Positions 50,067 to 60,215 are shown, counted from the first letter of the stretch. The stretch is 64,000 bases of DNA from Eubacteriales bacterium (GCA_028872475.1 JAQYMQ010000021.1:62001-126000), one strand, 5' to 3'. Made by a program: numbers and translations. Notes: generated by a model not told the origin, from the sequence alone.

Positions 50067-52019
50067 ATGAGCGAAGAAAGAAAAAATAATAATCCGGAAG
50101 TTGTAGAGGAATTTACAGAAGAGCAGCTTAGTGAGCAGAGACAGATTAGAAGACAGAAGTTGAGAAATCTTCAGGAAGCAGGAAGAAATCCTTTTGTAGT
50201 AGAAAAATGGGATGTTACAGCAAATAGTATTCAGATAAAAGATAATTTTGATGATTTTGAAGAAAAGCAGGTATCTATTGCAGGTCGTATTATGGCTAAG
50301 AGAGGTATGGGTAAGGCTTCATTTATCGATATTCAGGATAAAACAGGTAGAATCCAGTCTTATGTTAGAGTAGATGCTATTGGCGAAGATGATTACAAGT
50401 GGTTTAAGACTTATGATATAGGTGATATTGTAGGTATTGAAGGAATTGTATTTAGAACTAAGCACGGCGAAGTGTCAATTAAGGCGAGCAAGTTAGTGCT
50501 ACTTTCAAAATCTTTACAGGTATTACCTAATAAGTGGCATGGTCTTAAGGATACAGATTTGAGATATAGACAGAGATATGTAGACCTTATTATGAATCAA
50601 GATGTAAGGGAAACTTTCTACAAGAGAGCTACAATCATCAAGTCTATTAAGAATGTACTTGAAGGAGACTTTGGTTTCTTAGAAGTAGATACACCAGTGC
50701 TTACAACGATTGCTGGTGGTGCAAACGCTAGACCTTTCAATACTCATCACAACACTCTTTCGCTAGATATGAAACTAAGAATTTCAAATGAGCTTTTCCT
50801 AAAGAGACTTATTGTCGGCGGTATGGACAGAGTTTATGAAATGGGCAAGATGTTCAGAAATGAAGGAATGGATAGAAACCACAACCCTGAATTTACATCT
50901 ATGGAATGCTATATGGCTTATGCTGATATGGAAGATATGATGAACATTACAGAGCAGATTGTGTATAAGGCAGCTATGGCAGTAAACGGCAGTCCAATAG
51001 TAGAATATCAAGGAAAGAGCTTTGATGTAACTCCACCTTGGGCAAGACTTGATATGACAGAAGCAGTTAAGAAAGTTACAGGAATAGATTTTGGCGTAAT
51101 CGTTGCAGATGATGAAGCTCAAAAAGCGGCTATCAAATACGGTATGGATGAAGAAGCAGTAGCTAAGATGACTCGAGGAAAGATTATTGCTGAAATGTTC
51201 GAAGAATACTGTGAAGATGCGCCAGGATTGCTAGAAGGACCAATTTTCGTTACAGGACATCCAGTAGAAATTTCTCCACTTGCAAAGAGAGATGCAAATG
51301 ATCCAAGAATCACAAGAAGATTTGAAGCATATATGAATAGCTGGGAAATAGCAAATGCGTTCTCAGAGTTAAATGACCCAATCGATCAGTACGAAAGATT
51401 TGTAGAACAGCAGAAGCAACTTGATACAGGAGAAGATGACGAAGCTCATCCAATGGATATGGACTATGTAAATGCACTTGAAGTAGGTCTTCCTCCAACA
51501 GGTGGTCTAGGTATCGGTATCGATAGAGTTATAATGTTAATTTCAAATGCTCCAAGCATAAGAGATGTAATCTTATTCCCGACAATGAAGCCTTTAGGTC
51601 ATGAAGTTTCAAAGAATGACGATGAAGATGCAGATTTGCCGATTGATTTTTCTAAGGTAAAGGTTGAGCCGTTATTTGAAGATATGGTGGATTTTGAAAC
51701 ATTCTCAAAATCAGATTTTAGAGCGGTAAAAGTTCTAAATTGTGAAGAAGTGCCTAAGTCAAAGAAGCTATTACAGTTCACATTAAATGACGGTTCGGGT
51801 GTTGAAAGAACAATTCTTTCAGGTATTAAAGAATTCTATAAGCCGGAAGATTTAATCGGAAAGACACTTGTAGCAATTACAAACTTACCACCTAGAAAGA
51901 TGATGGGAATTGATTCTTGCGGAATGATTATTTCAGCTATTCATGATGAAGAAGGTGAAGAAAAGCTAAATCTATTGATGCTAAGCAATAGAATTCCGGC
52001 AGGAGCAAAGCTTTATTAA
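50067..52019 (+). CDS. lysS: Lysyl-tRNA synthetase with C-terminal Trbp111/EMAPII-type tRNA-binding domain
   Basis: Class II LysRS core (GMDRVYEMGKMFRNEGMDRNHNPEFTSMECYMAY ... GLPPTGGLGIGIDRV); C-terminal DFETFSKSDFRAVKVLNCEEVPKSKKLLQFTLNDGSGVERTILSGIKEFYKPEDLIGKTLVAITNLPPRKMMGIDSCGMIISA. Confidence 0.94.
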   Translation: MSEERKNNNPEVVEEFTEEQLSEQRQIRRQKLRNLQEAGRNPFVVEKWDVTANSIQIKDNFDDFEEKQVSIAGRIMAKRGMGKASFIDIQDKTGRIQSYVRVDAIGEDDYKWFKTYDIGDIVGIEGIVFRTKHGEVSIKASKLVLLSKSLQVLPNKWHGLKDTDLRYRQRYVDLIMNQDVRETFYKRATIIKSIKNVLEGDFGFLEVDTPVLTTIAGGANARPFNTHHNTLSLDMKLRISNELFLKRLIVGGMDRVYEMGKMFRNEGMDRNHNPEFTSMECYMAYADMEDMMNITEQIVYKAAMAVNGSPIVEYQGKSFDVTPPWARLDMTEAVKKVTGIDFGVIVADDEAQKAAIKYGMDEEAVAKMTRGKIIAEMFEEYCEDAPGLLEGPIFVTGHPVEISPLAKRDANDPRITRRFEAYMNSWEIANAFSELNDPIDQYERFVEQQKQLDTGEDDEAHPMDMDYVNALEVGLPPTGGLGIGIDRVIMLISNAPSIRDVILFPTMKPLGHEVSKNDDEDADLPIDFSKVKVEPLFEDMVDFETFSKSDFRAVKVLNCEEVPKSKKLLQFTLNDGSGVERTILSGIKEFYKPEDLIGKTLVAITNLPPRKMMGIDSCGMIISAIHDEEGEEKLNLLMLSNRIPAGAKLY

Positions 52020-52040
52020 TAATTTATAAATTTTAAACAG

Positions 52041-52074
52041 ATGGGCGGTTCTATTCAGGATTGCCTATTTTCTT
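52041..52074 (+). terminator. Intrinsic terminator of lysS
   Basis: ATGGGCGGTTC / GGATTGCCTAT (11 pairs with wobbles) + TTTTCTT. Confidence 0.7.
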
Positions 52075-52244
52075 GATTTAGAGTATTGAGATTTGATGGA
52101 GAAGCAGTTTTGAAAATACAGATATAATACTTACTCAAATTAGGTGTGATATTTGCGATATTCGGTGGATGTATGGATGTGTAGGTATATTTATTGCAGA
52201 GGGGTTATGAAGATTCTAATATAGAAGGGTAGAGTAATACTAAT

Positions 52245-53135
52245 ATGAGTTATATTAAAAACAAGAAAATTGCATTGATAGCAATTGTATATATAGTTTT
52301 ATTGATTATCGTATTTGTGATATGGCGACTTGTAATAAAAGTTAATTTTACACCACTAATAAATAATGTTATCGTATTTAGTTCTATATTTGTAGTTTTG
52401 ACATTTCAGATTTTTGTGTTTTGGAGATTGTTAAAAAGTAAAATTCGTGAGTTGTACAAAATTATTCTTGCGATTATAATCATTATTATTTTTGGAATAT
52501 CGGTATTTTTTGCTTCTATATTAGTTTTATTAGATACTTATATTTATAAAGATTTTGATTATGAAGGCAAAACATACTATATTGAGGGAAAAGGTTCTAT
52601 AGATTTATCAGATCCGTATATGCAACATAGAGCTTATGTAAAAAAAGATTTTTGGACGATGAAAGTGTTAAGTTATAATGACATAGAAAAAATCTTTAAA
52701 TTACCGAAAAAAATTGAAGACGATGAGATAAGAGAATATATAGAAGACATCATTCGTTATAACATTAAATGTGGAGATGAGAGTCAGAAAGTAAAAACGA
52801 AATCAAGTAATGCTGATATTGAAGATATTTTAACTGACAGTGAATTACCACAAGATGTGTTAAAAAAGTTTTCTGTTGATTATGCAATTAAAATTGATCA
52901 TTCATCTTATGGTATTGTAAAGGTTAATAGTGCAATGCATAGATCCCAATGGTTTTTTGTGAACATAGCCGGCAATAATATGATCTATATTTCGGAGATA
53001 CCTGATACAAGTCCAAGTGTTGTAGGTGAAGTTGATGAGAAGGGTATTATTTATTTAGAATGTGAAGATGTAAATGGAAATATAACTAAATATAAATCTC
53101 AAAACAATGGTTTAACATGGGAATTGACAAAATAG
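52245..53135 (+). CDS. Hypothetical membrane protein
   Basis: 296 aa, three N-terminal TM segments and a soluble C-terminal region; no family recognised. Confidence 0.7.
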   Translation: MSYIKNKKIALIAIVYIVLLIIVFVIWRLVIKVNFTPLINNVIVFSSIFVVLTFQIFVFWRLLKSKIRELYKIILAIIIIIIFGISVFFASILVLLDTYIYKDFDYEGKTYYIEGKGSIDLSDPYMQHRAYVKKDFWTMKVLSYNDIEKIFKLPKKIEDDEIREYIEDIIRYNIKCGDESQKVKTKSSNADIEDILTDSELPQDVLKKFSVDYAIKIDHSSYGIVKVNSAMHRSQWFFVNIAGNNMIYISEIPDTSPSVVGEVDEKGIIYLECEDVNGNITKYKSQNNGLTWELTK

Positions 53136-53262
53136 ATGTCGCTAAAAAGCAACAACATACTGAAACGCTGTAGCGTAATAGAGAATATAAATTTTAATTA
53201 AGGCTTTTATGATAAAATCAATTTATACATAGAAGTCTTTTTTGTTTGGGAACCTTATAGAG

Positions 53263-53340
53263 CTATTTAGATAAATTTCTAAATAGTTGTTGACAATATA
53301 TGCGTTTGTGATAGCATTTTATTTAGATATATATCTAAAT
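53263..53340. promoter_or_regulatory. Two palindromic operator-like sites flanking a TTGACA -35
   Basis: CTATTTAGA taaatt TCTAAATAG (53263-53286), TTGACA (53290-53295), ATTTAGATATATATCTAAAT perfect 20-bp palindrome (53321-53340). Confidence 0.7.
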
Positions 53341-53367
53341 ACTTTTGAATGAGGGGGCAGATAAATT

Positions 53368-54246
53368 ATGGAGATTATTAAAACAGAGAATCTTACAAAA
53401 TATTATGGTAAGTCTAGGGGAATCATAGATGTTAATTTGTCTATCGAAAAAGGTGAATGCTTTGGATTTATTGGGCCAAATGGAGCAGGTAAGTCTACGG
53501 CAATTAGGCTTTTATTAGGGCTGCTTTCTCCAACTTCCGGTAGTGCTTATATCTTCGGAAAAGATATTACGAAAGAAAAAGAAAATATTTTGCGTGAGAT
53601 TGGATATCTTCCGTCAGAAGTGATGTTTTATTCCGGTATGAAAGTTAAGGATATAGTGAAATTATCGGCGGATTTGCGAGGGAACGATTGTGGCAAAGAG
53701 GCTAAAAAAATATGTGAGAGACTGGACTTGGATACGAGTAAAAAAGTAGATGAGCTTTCATTTGGCAATCGCAAGAAAGTTGCTATTGTATGTGCTTTGC
53801 AAAGCAATCCGTCTTTAATTATTTTAGATGAGCCTACTGGAGGACTTGATCCTTTAATGCAGAAAGAATTTTTTGATATTATACGTGAGAGAAATCAGCA
53901 AGGTGCTACGATATTCCTTTCTAGTCATATATTGTCAGAGGTGCAACGAAATTGTACGAAGGCGGCGATAATTAGTGAGGGCGAAATTATTGCGTTTGAC
54001 AGCGTCGAAGCTTTGGGTAAGAGCAATACCAAACGAATTTCTGTATATGGTAGAGTAGACCTAACAAATCTGGATGGTATTAAGGATATTCAAGAGCATA
54101 ATAATATATCAAGCTTTTTATATAATGGTGATATGAATAACTTGCTATATAGATTGTCTAATGGCGATGTTGCTGATTTAACAATCTCAGAGCCAAGTCT
54201 AGAGGAAGTATTTTTGCATTACTATGAAAAGGGAGGCGATTTATAA
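53368..54246 (+). CDS. ABC transporter ATP-binding protein (ABC-2 type)
   Basis: GPNGAGKSTAIRLLLGLL, LSFGNRKKVAIVCAL, LIILDEPTGGLDPLMQ. Confidence 0.92.
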   Translation: MEIIKTENLTKYYGKSRGIIDVNLSIEKGECFGFIGPNGAGKSTAIRLLLGLLSPTSGSAYIFGKDITKEKENILREIGYLPSEVMFYSGMKVKDIVKLSADLRGNDCGKEAKKICERLDLDTSKKVDELSFGNRKKVAIVCALQSNPSLIILDEPTGGLDPLMQKEFFDIIRERNQQGATIFLSSHILSEVQRNCTKAAIISEGEIIAFDSVEALGKSNTKRISVYGRVDLTNLDGIKDIQEHNNISSFLYNGDMNNLLYRLSNGDVADLTISEPSLEEVFLHYYEKGGDL

Positions 54247-55031
54247 TGATAATTGTCAGACATGAACTAAGACGTGGCAGGATACCGTTTATAGTATGGA
54301 CAAGCGTTATTGGAGCTTTATTAGCTGTATGTATTCTTCTTTATTCAGAAATGAAACTAGAGTTGGCAGGAATGCAGGACATGTTTTCATCTATGGGAGG
54401 ATTTGCTTCAGCATTTGGTATTGATAGATTGAATTTTGGAACGTTAACTGGATACTATGCTATGGAATGCGGAAATATTTGGGGACTTGGTGGAGCTTTT
54501 TATGCAGCATTATGCGCTATTGGCGTTTTAAGCAAAGAAGAAAAGGACAAGACTGCAGAATTTTTATTGACTCACCCTATAAGTCGGGTGCGTGTTATCA
54601 CGGAAAAGCTAAGTGCTGTATTTATCCAAATTGTAATGATGAATATAATTATTTTTGCTATTTCGCTTGTTTCTATCACTGTGGTGGGTGAAGGGATTCT
54701 TTGGAAAGAGTTAGGATTACTCCATTTAGCATATTTTATTTTACAAATAGAGTTAGCAAGTATTTGTTTCGGGATTTCTGCATTTATGAGAAAGGGCAGT
54801 ATAGGTTCAGGTCTAGGAATTGCGACTCTAATGTACTTTGTAAATATGATTTCAAATATAACGGAAAAAGCTGATTTTCTAAAATATATTACACCTTTTG
54901 CTTACTGTGATGGAGCGGACATTGTGACTAGTGGGCATTTGGAGTGGTCGCTTGTTGCAATTGGTTTAGCGGCTGCTGTAATATGTGTTTTTATCGCATA
55001 TTTTAAGTATTCAAGAAAGGATATACATTAG
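54246..55031 (+). CDS. ABC-2 type transporter permease
   Basis: 261 aa, about 6 TM; EEKDKTAEFLLTHPISRVRVITEKL; overlaps the ATPase gene. Confidence 0.85.
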   Translation: MIIVRHELRRGRIPFIVWTSVIGALLAVCILLYSEMKLELAGMQDMFSSMGGFASAFGIDRLNFGTLTGYYAMECGNIWGLGGAFYAALCAIGVLSKEEKDKTAEFLLTHPISRVRVITEKLSAVFIQIVMMNIIIFAISLVSITVVGEGILWKELGLLHLAYFILQIELASICFGISAFMRKGSIGSGLGIATLMYFVNMISNITEKADFLKYITPFAYCDGADIVTSGHLEWSLVAIGLAAAVICVFIAYFKYSRKDIH

Positions 55032-55038
55032 AAGGATT

Positions 55039-55845
55039 ATGGAAAAAGATTCTAAAGTGGTTGTATTTGCAGAATTTGTTGCACTAAAAGAAGAAGTCGA
55101 AAGGCTGCGCACAGAACTTTCGATGTTTTTGTATGACAGAGATGAATTGACGTTAGTTGTTTGCAAGAATTTAGAAATGGAATATATGTTGGTATTAGGG
55201 CATATAGAACATAAGGCATATAATGTGCAGTGCAAGGCTCTGAGACTAAAGCGAAAGATAGAGTTAATTCAGGCTAGGAAAAATAGACAAGAGTCTGTTG
55301 TGGAGTCAGAACTTGAAGATATTTTAGATAGTGAATTTGAAGAATATCAACGATTACTTAATGAGCAGATAGAAAAGATGAACAATGCTTTGAATAGGTC
55401 TCGTTTTGAATCTTTATCTAATGCTGATGAAAGAGAATTGAAGAAGCTTTATCATAAAATTGTGAAGGCTTTACACCCTGATATCAATCCGGATATTACT
55501 GATGTGCAGAAAGACTTGTTTAATAAGGCTGTGCAGGCTTATGAAGATGGTGACTTGATAAGTTTGAGAATTATTGAAGAAATGATTGGTGATGATATAT
55601 CTCGTGAGAGCAAAGACTCTATGGTGCAACTTATGGAAGAAAAGCAGAGGCTCATAGAGATGATAGAAGTGATAAAGGGTGAGATTGATAGCATTAAGGA
55701 AAGATTTCCGTATACTATGAAAGAGATTTTAGAAGATTCAGAAAAAGTTGAGGAAAGAAAGTGCGAGCTAGAAGATATTTATGAGCAGTATCAGGAATTG
55801 ATTGAGTTATATAAGGCAAAGATAGAAGAAATGTTGAGGGTGTAG
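55039..55845 (+). CDS. J-domain (DnaJ-like) coiled-coil protein
   Basis: ADERELKKLYHKIVKALHPDINPDITDVQKDLFNKAVQAYEDGD contains HPD; likely start ATG 55039. Confidence 0.75.
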   Translation: MEKDSKVVVFAEFVALKEEVERLRTELSMFLYDRDELTLVVCKNLEMEYMLVLGHIEHKAYNVQCKALRLKRKIELIQARKNRQESVVESELEDILDSEFEEYQRLLNEQIEKMNNALNRSRFESLSNADERELKKLYHKIVKALHPDINPDITDVQKDLFNKAVQAYEDGDLISLRIIEEMIGDDISRESKDSMVQLMEEKQRLIEMIEVIKGEIDSIKERFPYTMKEILEDSEKVEERKCELEDIYEQYQELIELYKAKIEEMLRV

Positions 55846-55846
55846 C

Positions 55847-56245
55847 ATGGGTGATATAGTTAAAACTGGTAGCGCAGGATTAGTAGGGCTATTGCATAGT
55901 GGTAGTAGTGAAATTACAATACCTAAGCCTTTTGAAAGAGATATATTTCTTTTTGATACTATGATTGCAGGAACCTCTCATATTATTGGAATGGAAGAGC
56001 TGGAACCACATTTGCATATTGATGACAAATTAGAATTTTTTAGAGAACCTGATAATCCATATGATCCAAAAGCAATAGTTATAAAGACGGTAAATGGAGT
56101 TAAGATTGGATATGTACCAATGTCAGATAATTTAATCTTTGCGAGATTGATGGATGCAGGGAAGTTGCTGTTTGGCAAGATTTCGTGGAAAGAAAAAGAG
56201 CGAAATTGGGTGAAGATTGGGATAGAGGTGTATTTGAAGGAATGA
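55847..56245 (+). CDS. HIRAN-domain protein
   Basis: DTMIAGTSHIIGMEELEPHLHIDDKLEFFREPDNPYDPKAIVIKTVNGVKIGYVPMSDNLIFARLMDAGK. Confidence 0.82.
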   Translation: MGDIVKTGSAGLVGLLHSGSSEITIPKPFERDIFLFDTMIAGTSHIIGMEELEPHLHIDDKLEFFREPDNPYDPKAIVIKTVNGVKIGYVPMSDNLIFARLMDAGKLLFGKISWKEKERNWVKIGIEVYLKE

Positions 56246-56328
56246 TATAGATGGGTTAATTTAAATCATGAAGGAATTAATATTATGGATAATTTTAGGA
56301 ATATAATTTATTTATTACAAAAGGAGTT

Positions 56329-57741
56329 ATGACTTTGAGAATACCTGAAAGAATTGTTGGGTTTTTAGAATTACAAAATTTAAAATTCTCATTTGAATTT
56401 GATAAAGATAAATTTGAACTAAAACTCTATCATACAACTGAAAATGATGCGTATGAGCGGATATTTGAAGGAGTTAAGAGATTTGGCTTTGATTTAAAAA
56501 AACATAAGTGGGTAGATAAAATTACTATTAAAGGTAAGACAGCCGAGATGTATTTGGTATATTTCGGAACATTGGATAATCCGAGTATTTATAATGGTTA
56601 TTATACATATAAAGTTGATTGGTATTATATTACAGATGATGATGATGAGTTTATTGATGAGATTAGATTTTATGGTAGAGAAATTGATTATTTTTATAGT
56701 CCATCACGTACTTTTCAACAAAAGATAAAATTCAAAAATGAAAAGTATAATCAAGTTGAATATATGGGAGTTAAGACTGTAGATTGTGAGGCATTAAATG
56801 GCGGAAGTTATATTTCTGGGGATGTTAATGTTGAAATATTTTGTGATTCATATGCGACAATGCACCCATTGGCAGCAATGCCTCTAGCTTCAAAATCATA
56901 TTTTAGGATGAAATTTTCTCATAAAATTGATATTGATGAGATGATAGATAAAGTACGAGATGTAGAGAGATTTTTTGAATACGTAAGTTATAGGACTAAT
57001 GTTAATTTTACGGACATTTCAACATATATTGTTATCGAAAAAGGAAAAGTGAGAAACTGTGGAAAGCTTGTATTTAAAATGGAATGTAAAGGAGAGCAGA
57101 ATGAGAAAGCAAAAAAACGCATCATAAGAGCTGAATATCTTGATAACCATATGGCTGATATCCTATAAGCCATTGATTGTGGAGAAATGCCATTTGGACA
57201 TTTTTGTGATTCCATTGAAGATATGAGTTATTATCCGATAAGTAGAATAATAATGATATTAGCAGCTTTTGAAAGGGAGTTTCGTAATATATATGGTCAA
57301 GATGTTAGAAGGTCAATAGATTATAAAGACATAAAAAATGAAATTATAGAACTACTTGAAAAGCGAATTAATCAGTTAAAAGGAAAACGTAAGGGGTATG
57401 TTCAAGAGTTTGCTAGAGGAATCAGGAATAGTGATTCGAGTTATGGAGATAATTTTAAATATGCTTTAGATGATTGTAAAGGTATTATGGAGCCATTTAT
57501 AACAAGATTTTTTGAGGGAACATATGAAGAAATAATTGAAGATATTAGTTTAAGTGTTAATGGATTGCGTAACGGAATTACTCATAGTAGATTAGATATG
57601 GAATTGGAAGCACGACACCTTGCATATATTAAGTTTGTGGAAGAGATGCTTTATGCTATTAGATTTAAGAAAATTGGTATTGAAGATTCTATAGTTCAAA
57701 AATCAATTAATGAACTCTTTCGTGAAAATGTGGCACTATAA
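56329..57741 (+). pseudogene. ApeA-like HEPN protein interrupted by a single in-frame TAA at 57166-57168
   Basis: ORFs 56329-57168 and 57187-57741 share one frame with an otherwise open bridge (HMADIL*AIDCGEMPFGHFCDSIEDMSYYPISRIIMILAAFEREF); C-terminal HEPN Rx4H motif LRNGITHSRLD. Confidence 0.65.
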
Positions 57742-58006
57742 AATTTTATTATGAACTAATGGTATATTTCTATAGTTATTGTTACAATTTTGCTTTGTTA
57801 TCTATAAAAATTTATCGGTTTTTAAATTTGTAGCATAGAAAAAACGATTAAAGTTTTGATGTTAGTCGTTTAATTGTTATTATATAATTGATAATTAATT
57901 TTTATATTCTAATGCTATATTGCTAATATAAGCGTTCATATAATCCCAATGGATTTGATGTACCAATATTTATAAGCTATAATTTAAGCCAGTATTTAAA
58001 TTAAAA

Positions 58007-58055
58007 AGGTGTGCTATTAATCAGAGAATATATCTCGAGATTTAATAACACACCT
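58007..58055. terminator. Bidirectional terminator-like hairpin
   Basis: AGGTGTGcTATTAA ... TTAATAaCACACCT, flanked by A-rich and T-rich tracts. Confidence 0.6.
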
Positions 58056-58121
58056 ATTTATTTTGTATTATGTTTGCTTTATGTAGTATTTTACCTTTAA
58101 GCTATGGGTAAATTTGATAGA

Positions 58122-58529
58122 TTATTGTAACTTTTTGTTTAGTGTTGCTCCATAAATATATAGTGCAGGTAAGATAAGACCAAGCGCCATTGTTAATGGT
58201 TTAAAGTCTAGACCAATGCTTAACCCCACGATGTTGTTCACTATGATTAATACTATGATTGCGATACCAAATTTCATACAAAAATCAGCTTTTTCTGGCT
58301 TTGCACAATATTGAACGCCATATATACCTGCAACAAGCTGAAGAATTATTATTACAAAGGTTAAAACAATTGCTAGATAAACCATTCCGCCAGCACCGAT
58401 GAATGCAGCTAATGAAAGTAGACTTGGTAACGCGATTACATTTACAACACCAGTAATAACTGCAAAAACTATCATTATTATTCCAACAACTTTAAGGTAT
58501 GGTTTACCACTTTTAATTTGATTATCCAT
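58122..58529 (-). CDS. Small hypothetical membrane protein
   Basis: 135 aa, four predicted TM segments; RBS gaggagggg upstream of ATG on the minus strand. Confidence 0.75.
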   Translation of the reverse strand: MDNQIKSGKPYLKVVGIIMIVFAVITGVVNVIALPSLLSLAAFIGAGGMVYLAIVLTFVIIILQLVAGIYGVQYCAKPEKADFCMKFGIAIIVLIIVNNIVGLSIGLDFKPLTMALGLILPALYIYGATLNKKLQ

Positions 58530-58579
58530 AATAATCCCCTCCTCCGTATTATTTATTTAACAAACTCTTCTATATATAC

Positions 58580-58609
58580 ATCCTATACTGTGTTGCGGTA
58601 CAGTGTCAA
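58580..58609 (-). promoter_or_regulatory. Promoter with inverted repeat in the spacer (MerR-like arrangement)
   Basis: Minus strand TTGACACTGTACCGCAACACAGTATAGGAT: -35 TTGACA, 18-bp spacer, TAGGAT, with ACTGT-N8-ACAGT. Confidence 0.5.
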
Positions 58610-58789
58610 GGCTAAACACACAATTTAATTGTATAAATAACGCGTATTTTCCAATAAATATTTATAGCAGATATTCTTTTATAAATACTATTACAACTTA
58701 TATATAACTTGGATGGATTGTGCTATAGTGAGATTAGAGTAAGGGTGTTAATTTACATGTACCTATATGAAAGATTTTGGGGTGAGCCT

Positions 58790-59263
58790 ATGGAAAAAAG
58801 ATTTAAGAAGATGAGACGTAGCGAAAGGGAAATTTCGCGCGATGAGATTATAGAAATCCTTGAAAAAGGTGAATATGGTGTACTTGCTACTTTTGGCGAA
58901 AATGGATTCCCATATGGGGTGCCTATGAGTTATGTGTATGTTGATGGTTCAATATATTTTCATGTGGCGACAGGTGTTGGACAAAAATATGAAAATATTA
59001 AGTATTGCGATAAGGTGTCGTTTACGGTTGTTACTCATACAAAGGTTTTGCCGGAAAGATTTTCTACAGAATACGAAAGTGCCATTGTTTTTGGAAATAT
59101 TGTGTTTGAAGAGGATAAGCTAAAGGCTCTCGAAAAAATTGCAAATAAGTATAGTCCCGACTTTGAAGTGCAGGGAAGGAAATATGCTTTGGCTTCTGTG
59201 AATAAAGTAGATATATATAGATTAGACATTGTGCATATGACGGGTAAGGCTATGCGAAAGTAA
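58790..59263 (+). CDS. Pyridoxamine 5'-phosphate oxidase-like flavin-binding protein (NimA-like)
   Basis: MRRSEREISRDEIIEILEKGEYGVLATFGENGFPYGVPMSYVYVDGSIYFHVATGVGQKYENI; likely start ATG 58790. Confidence 0.88.
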   Translation: MEKRFKKMRRSEREISRDEIIEILEKGEYGVLATFGENGFPYGVPMSYVYVDGSIYFHVATGVGQKYENIKYCDKVSFTVVTHTKVLPERFSTEYESAIVFGNIVFEEDKLKALEKIANKYSPDFEVQGRKYALASVNKVDIYRLDIVHMTGKAMRK

Positions 59264-59369
59264 TTAATATTTAATGGCGTCATGATATAATAATATATGT
59301 AGAAGATGTTACAAAAATGTTGAACAGATTATTTTTTTCAACATAAGTTTTGCGAAGGAGGTAAGAGTT

Positions 59370-60101
59370 ATGAACAATAAGCTTTGGGAACTATGTAAAG
59401 AGTTGAAAAACGATTGCGAATTTGTTGAGTTGTCGCATGAAGTGAGTCCCGACACTCCTCACTGGTCAGGATTTGAAGATATGGAGAATGCTACTCTATT
59501 TGATTATCCGGACGGATTTTATGTAAACAGATTTTCAATTGTGAGTCAGTATGGTACGCACGTAGATGCACCTGGACATTTTGTTAAGGGCAACAGAATG
59601 TTGAATGAAATTGAGGCTAAGGAACTTATTTTGCCACTATGTGTCGTGGATGTGTCGGATAAGGTGGCGAAGAATGTGGATTACTGCGTTACTTCGGCAG
59701 ATATTATTGAGTGGGAAGAAAAATACGGAAAGGTGCCGGAAGAATCATTTGTAGCTCTTAGGACGGACTGGTACAAGAGAGGTCATGACTTGGATAATTG
59801 TGACGCTAATGGCATGAAGCATTTCCCGGGATGGACGGTTGATGCTATCGAATATCTGGTAAAAAAGCGTAATGTTACGGCAATCGGGCATGAAACATCG
59901 GATACAGATCCGCCGGTGATTACTGAGAAAGAGGGATATGTTGGCGAAACGTACATCTTGGCTCAACAGCGTTATCAGATAGAGTTACTGAAGAATCTTG
60001 ATAAGGTGCCTCCTGTAGGAGCGTTGATTGTTTCGGGCTTCCCTAGGGTTGTTGACGGTTCAGGTTTTACTGCCAGATGCTATGCGATATGTCCGAAGTA
60101 G
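59370..60101 (+). CDS. Cyclase family protein (kynurenine formamidase-like)
   Basis: FVELSHEVSPDTPHWSGFEDM, QYGTHVDAPGHFVKGNRML, GHETSDTDP. Confidence 0.88.
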   Translation: MNNKLWELCKELKNDCEFVELSHEVSPDTPHWSGFEDMENATLFDYPDGFYVNRFSIVSQYGTHVDAPGHFVKGNRMLNEIEAKELILPLCVVDVSDKVAKNVDYCVTSADIIEWEEKYGKVPEESFVALRTDWYKRGHDLDNCDANGMKHFPGWTVDAIEYLVKKRNVTAIGHETSDTDPPVITEKEGYVGETYILAQQRYQIELLKNLDKVPPVGALIVSGFPRVVDGSGFTARCYAICPK

Positions 60102-60180
60102 GCTTATAAGATAAAAGTTTATGGAGTTATTTTAAACTAATGGAGCTATATTGGATAGACGATAGACAGACGATTTAATT

Positions 60181-60215
60181 GCTCTCAAGAAAATACAATT
60201 TCTTGGGAGCTTTTG
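60181..60215 (+). terminator. Intrinsic terminator
   Basis: GCTCTCAAGAAA atacaa TTTCTTGGGAGC TTTT. Confidence 0.88.
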
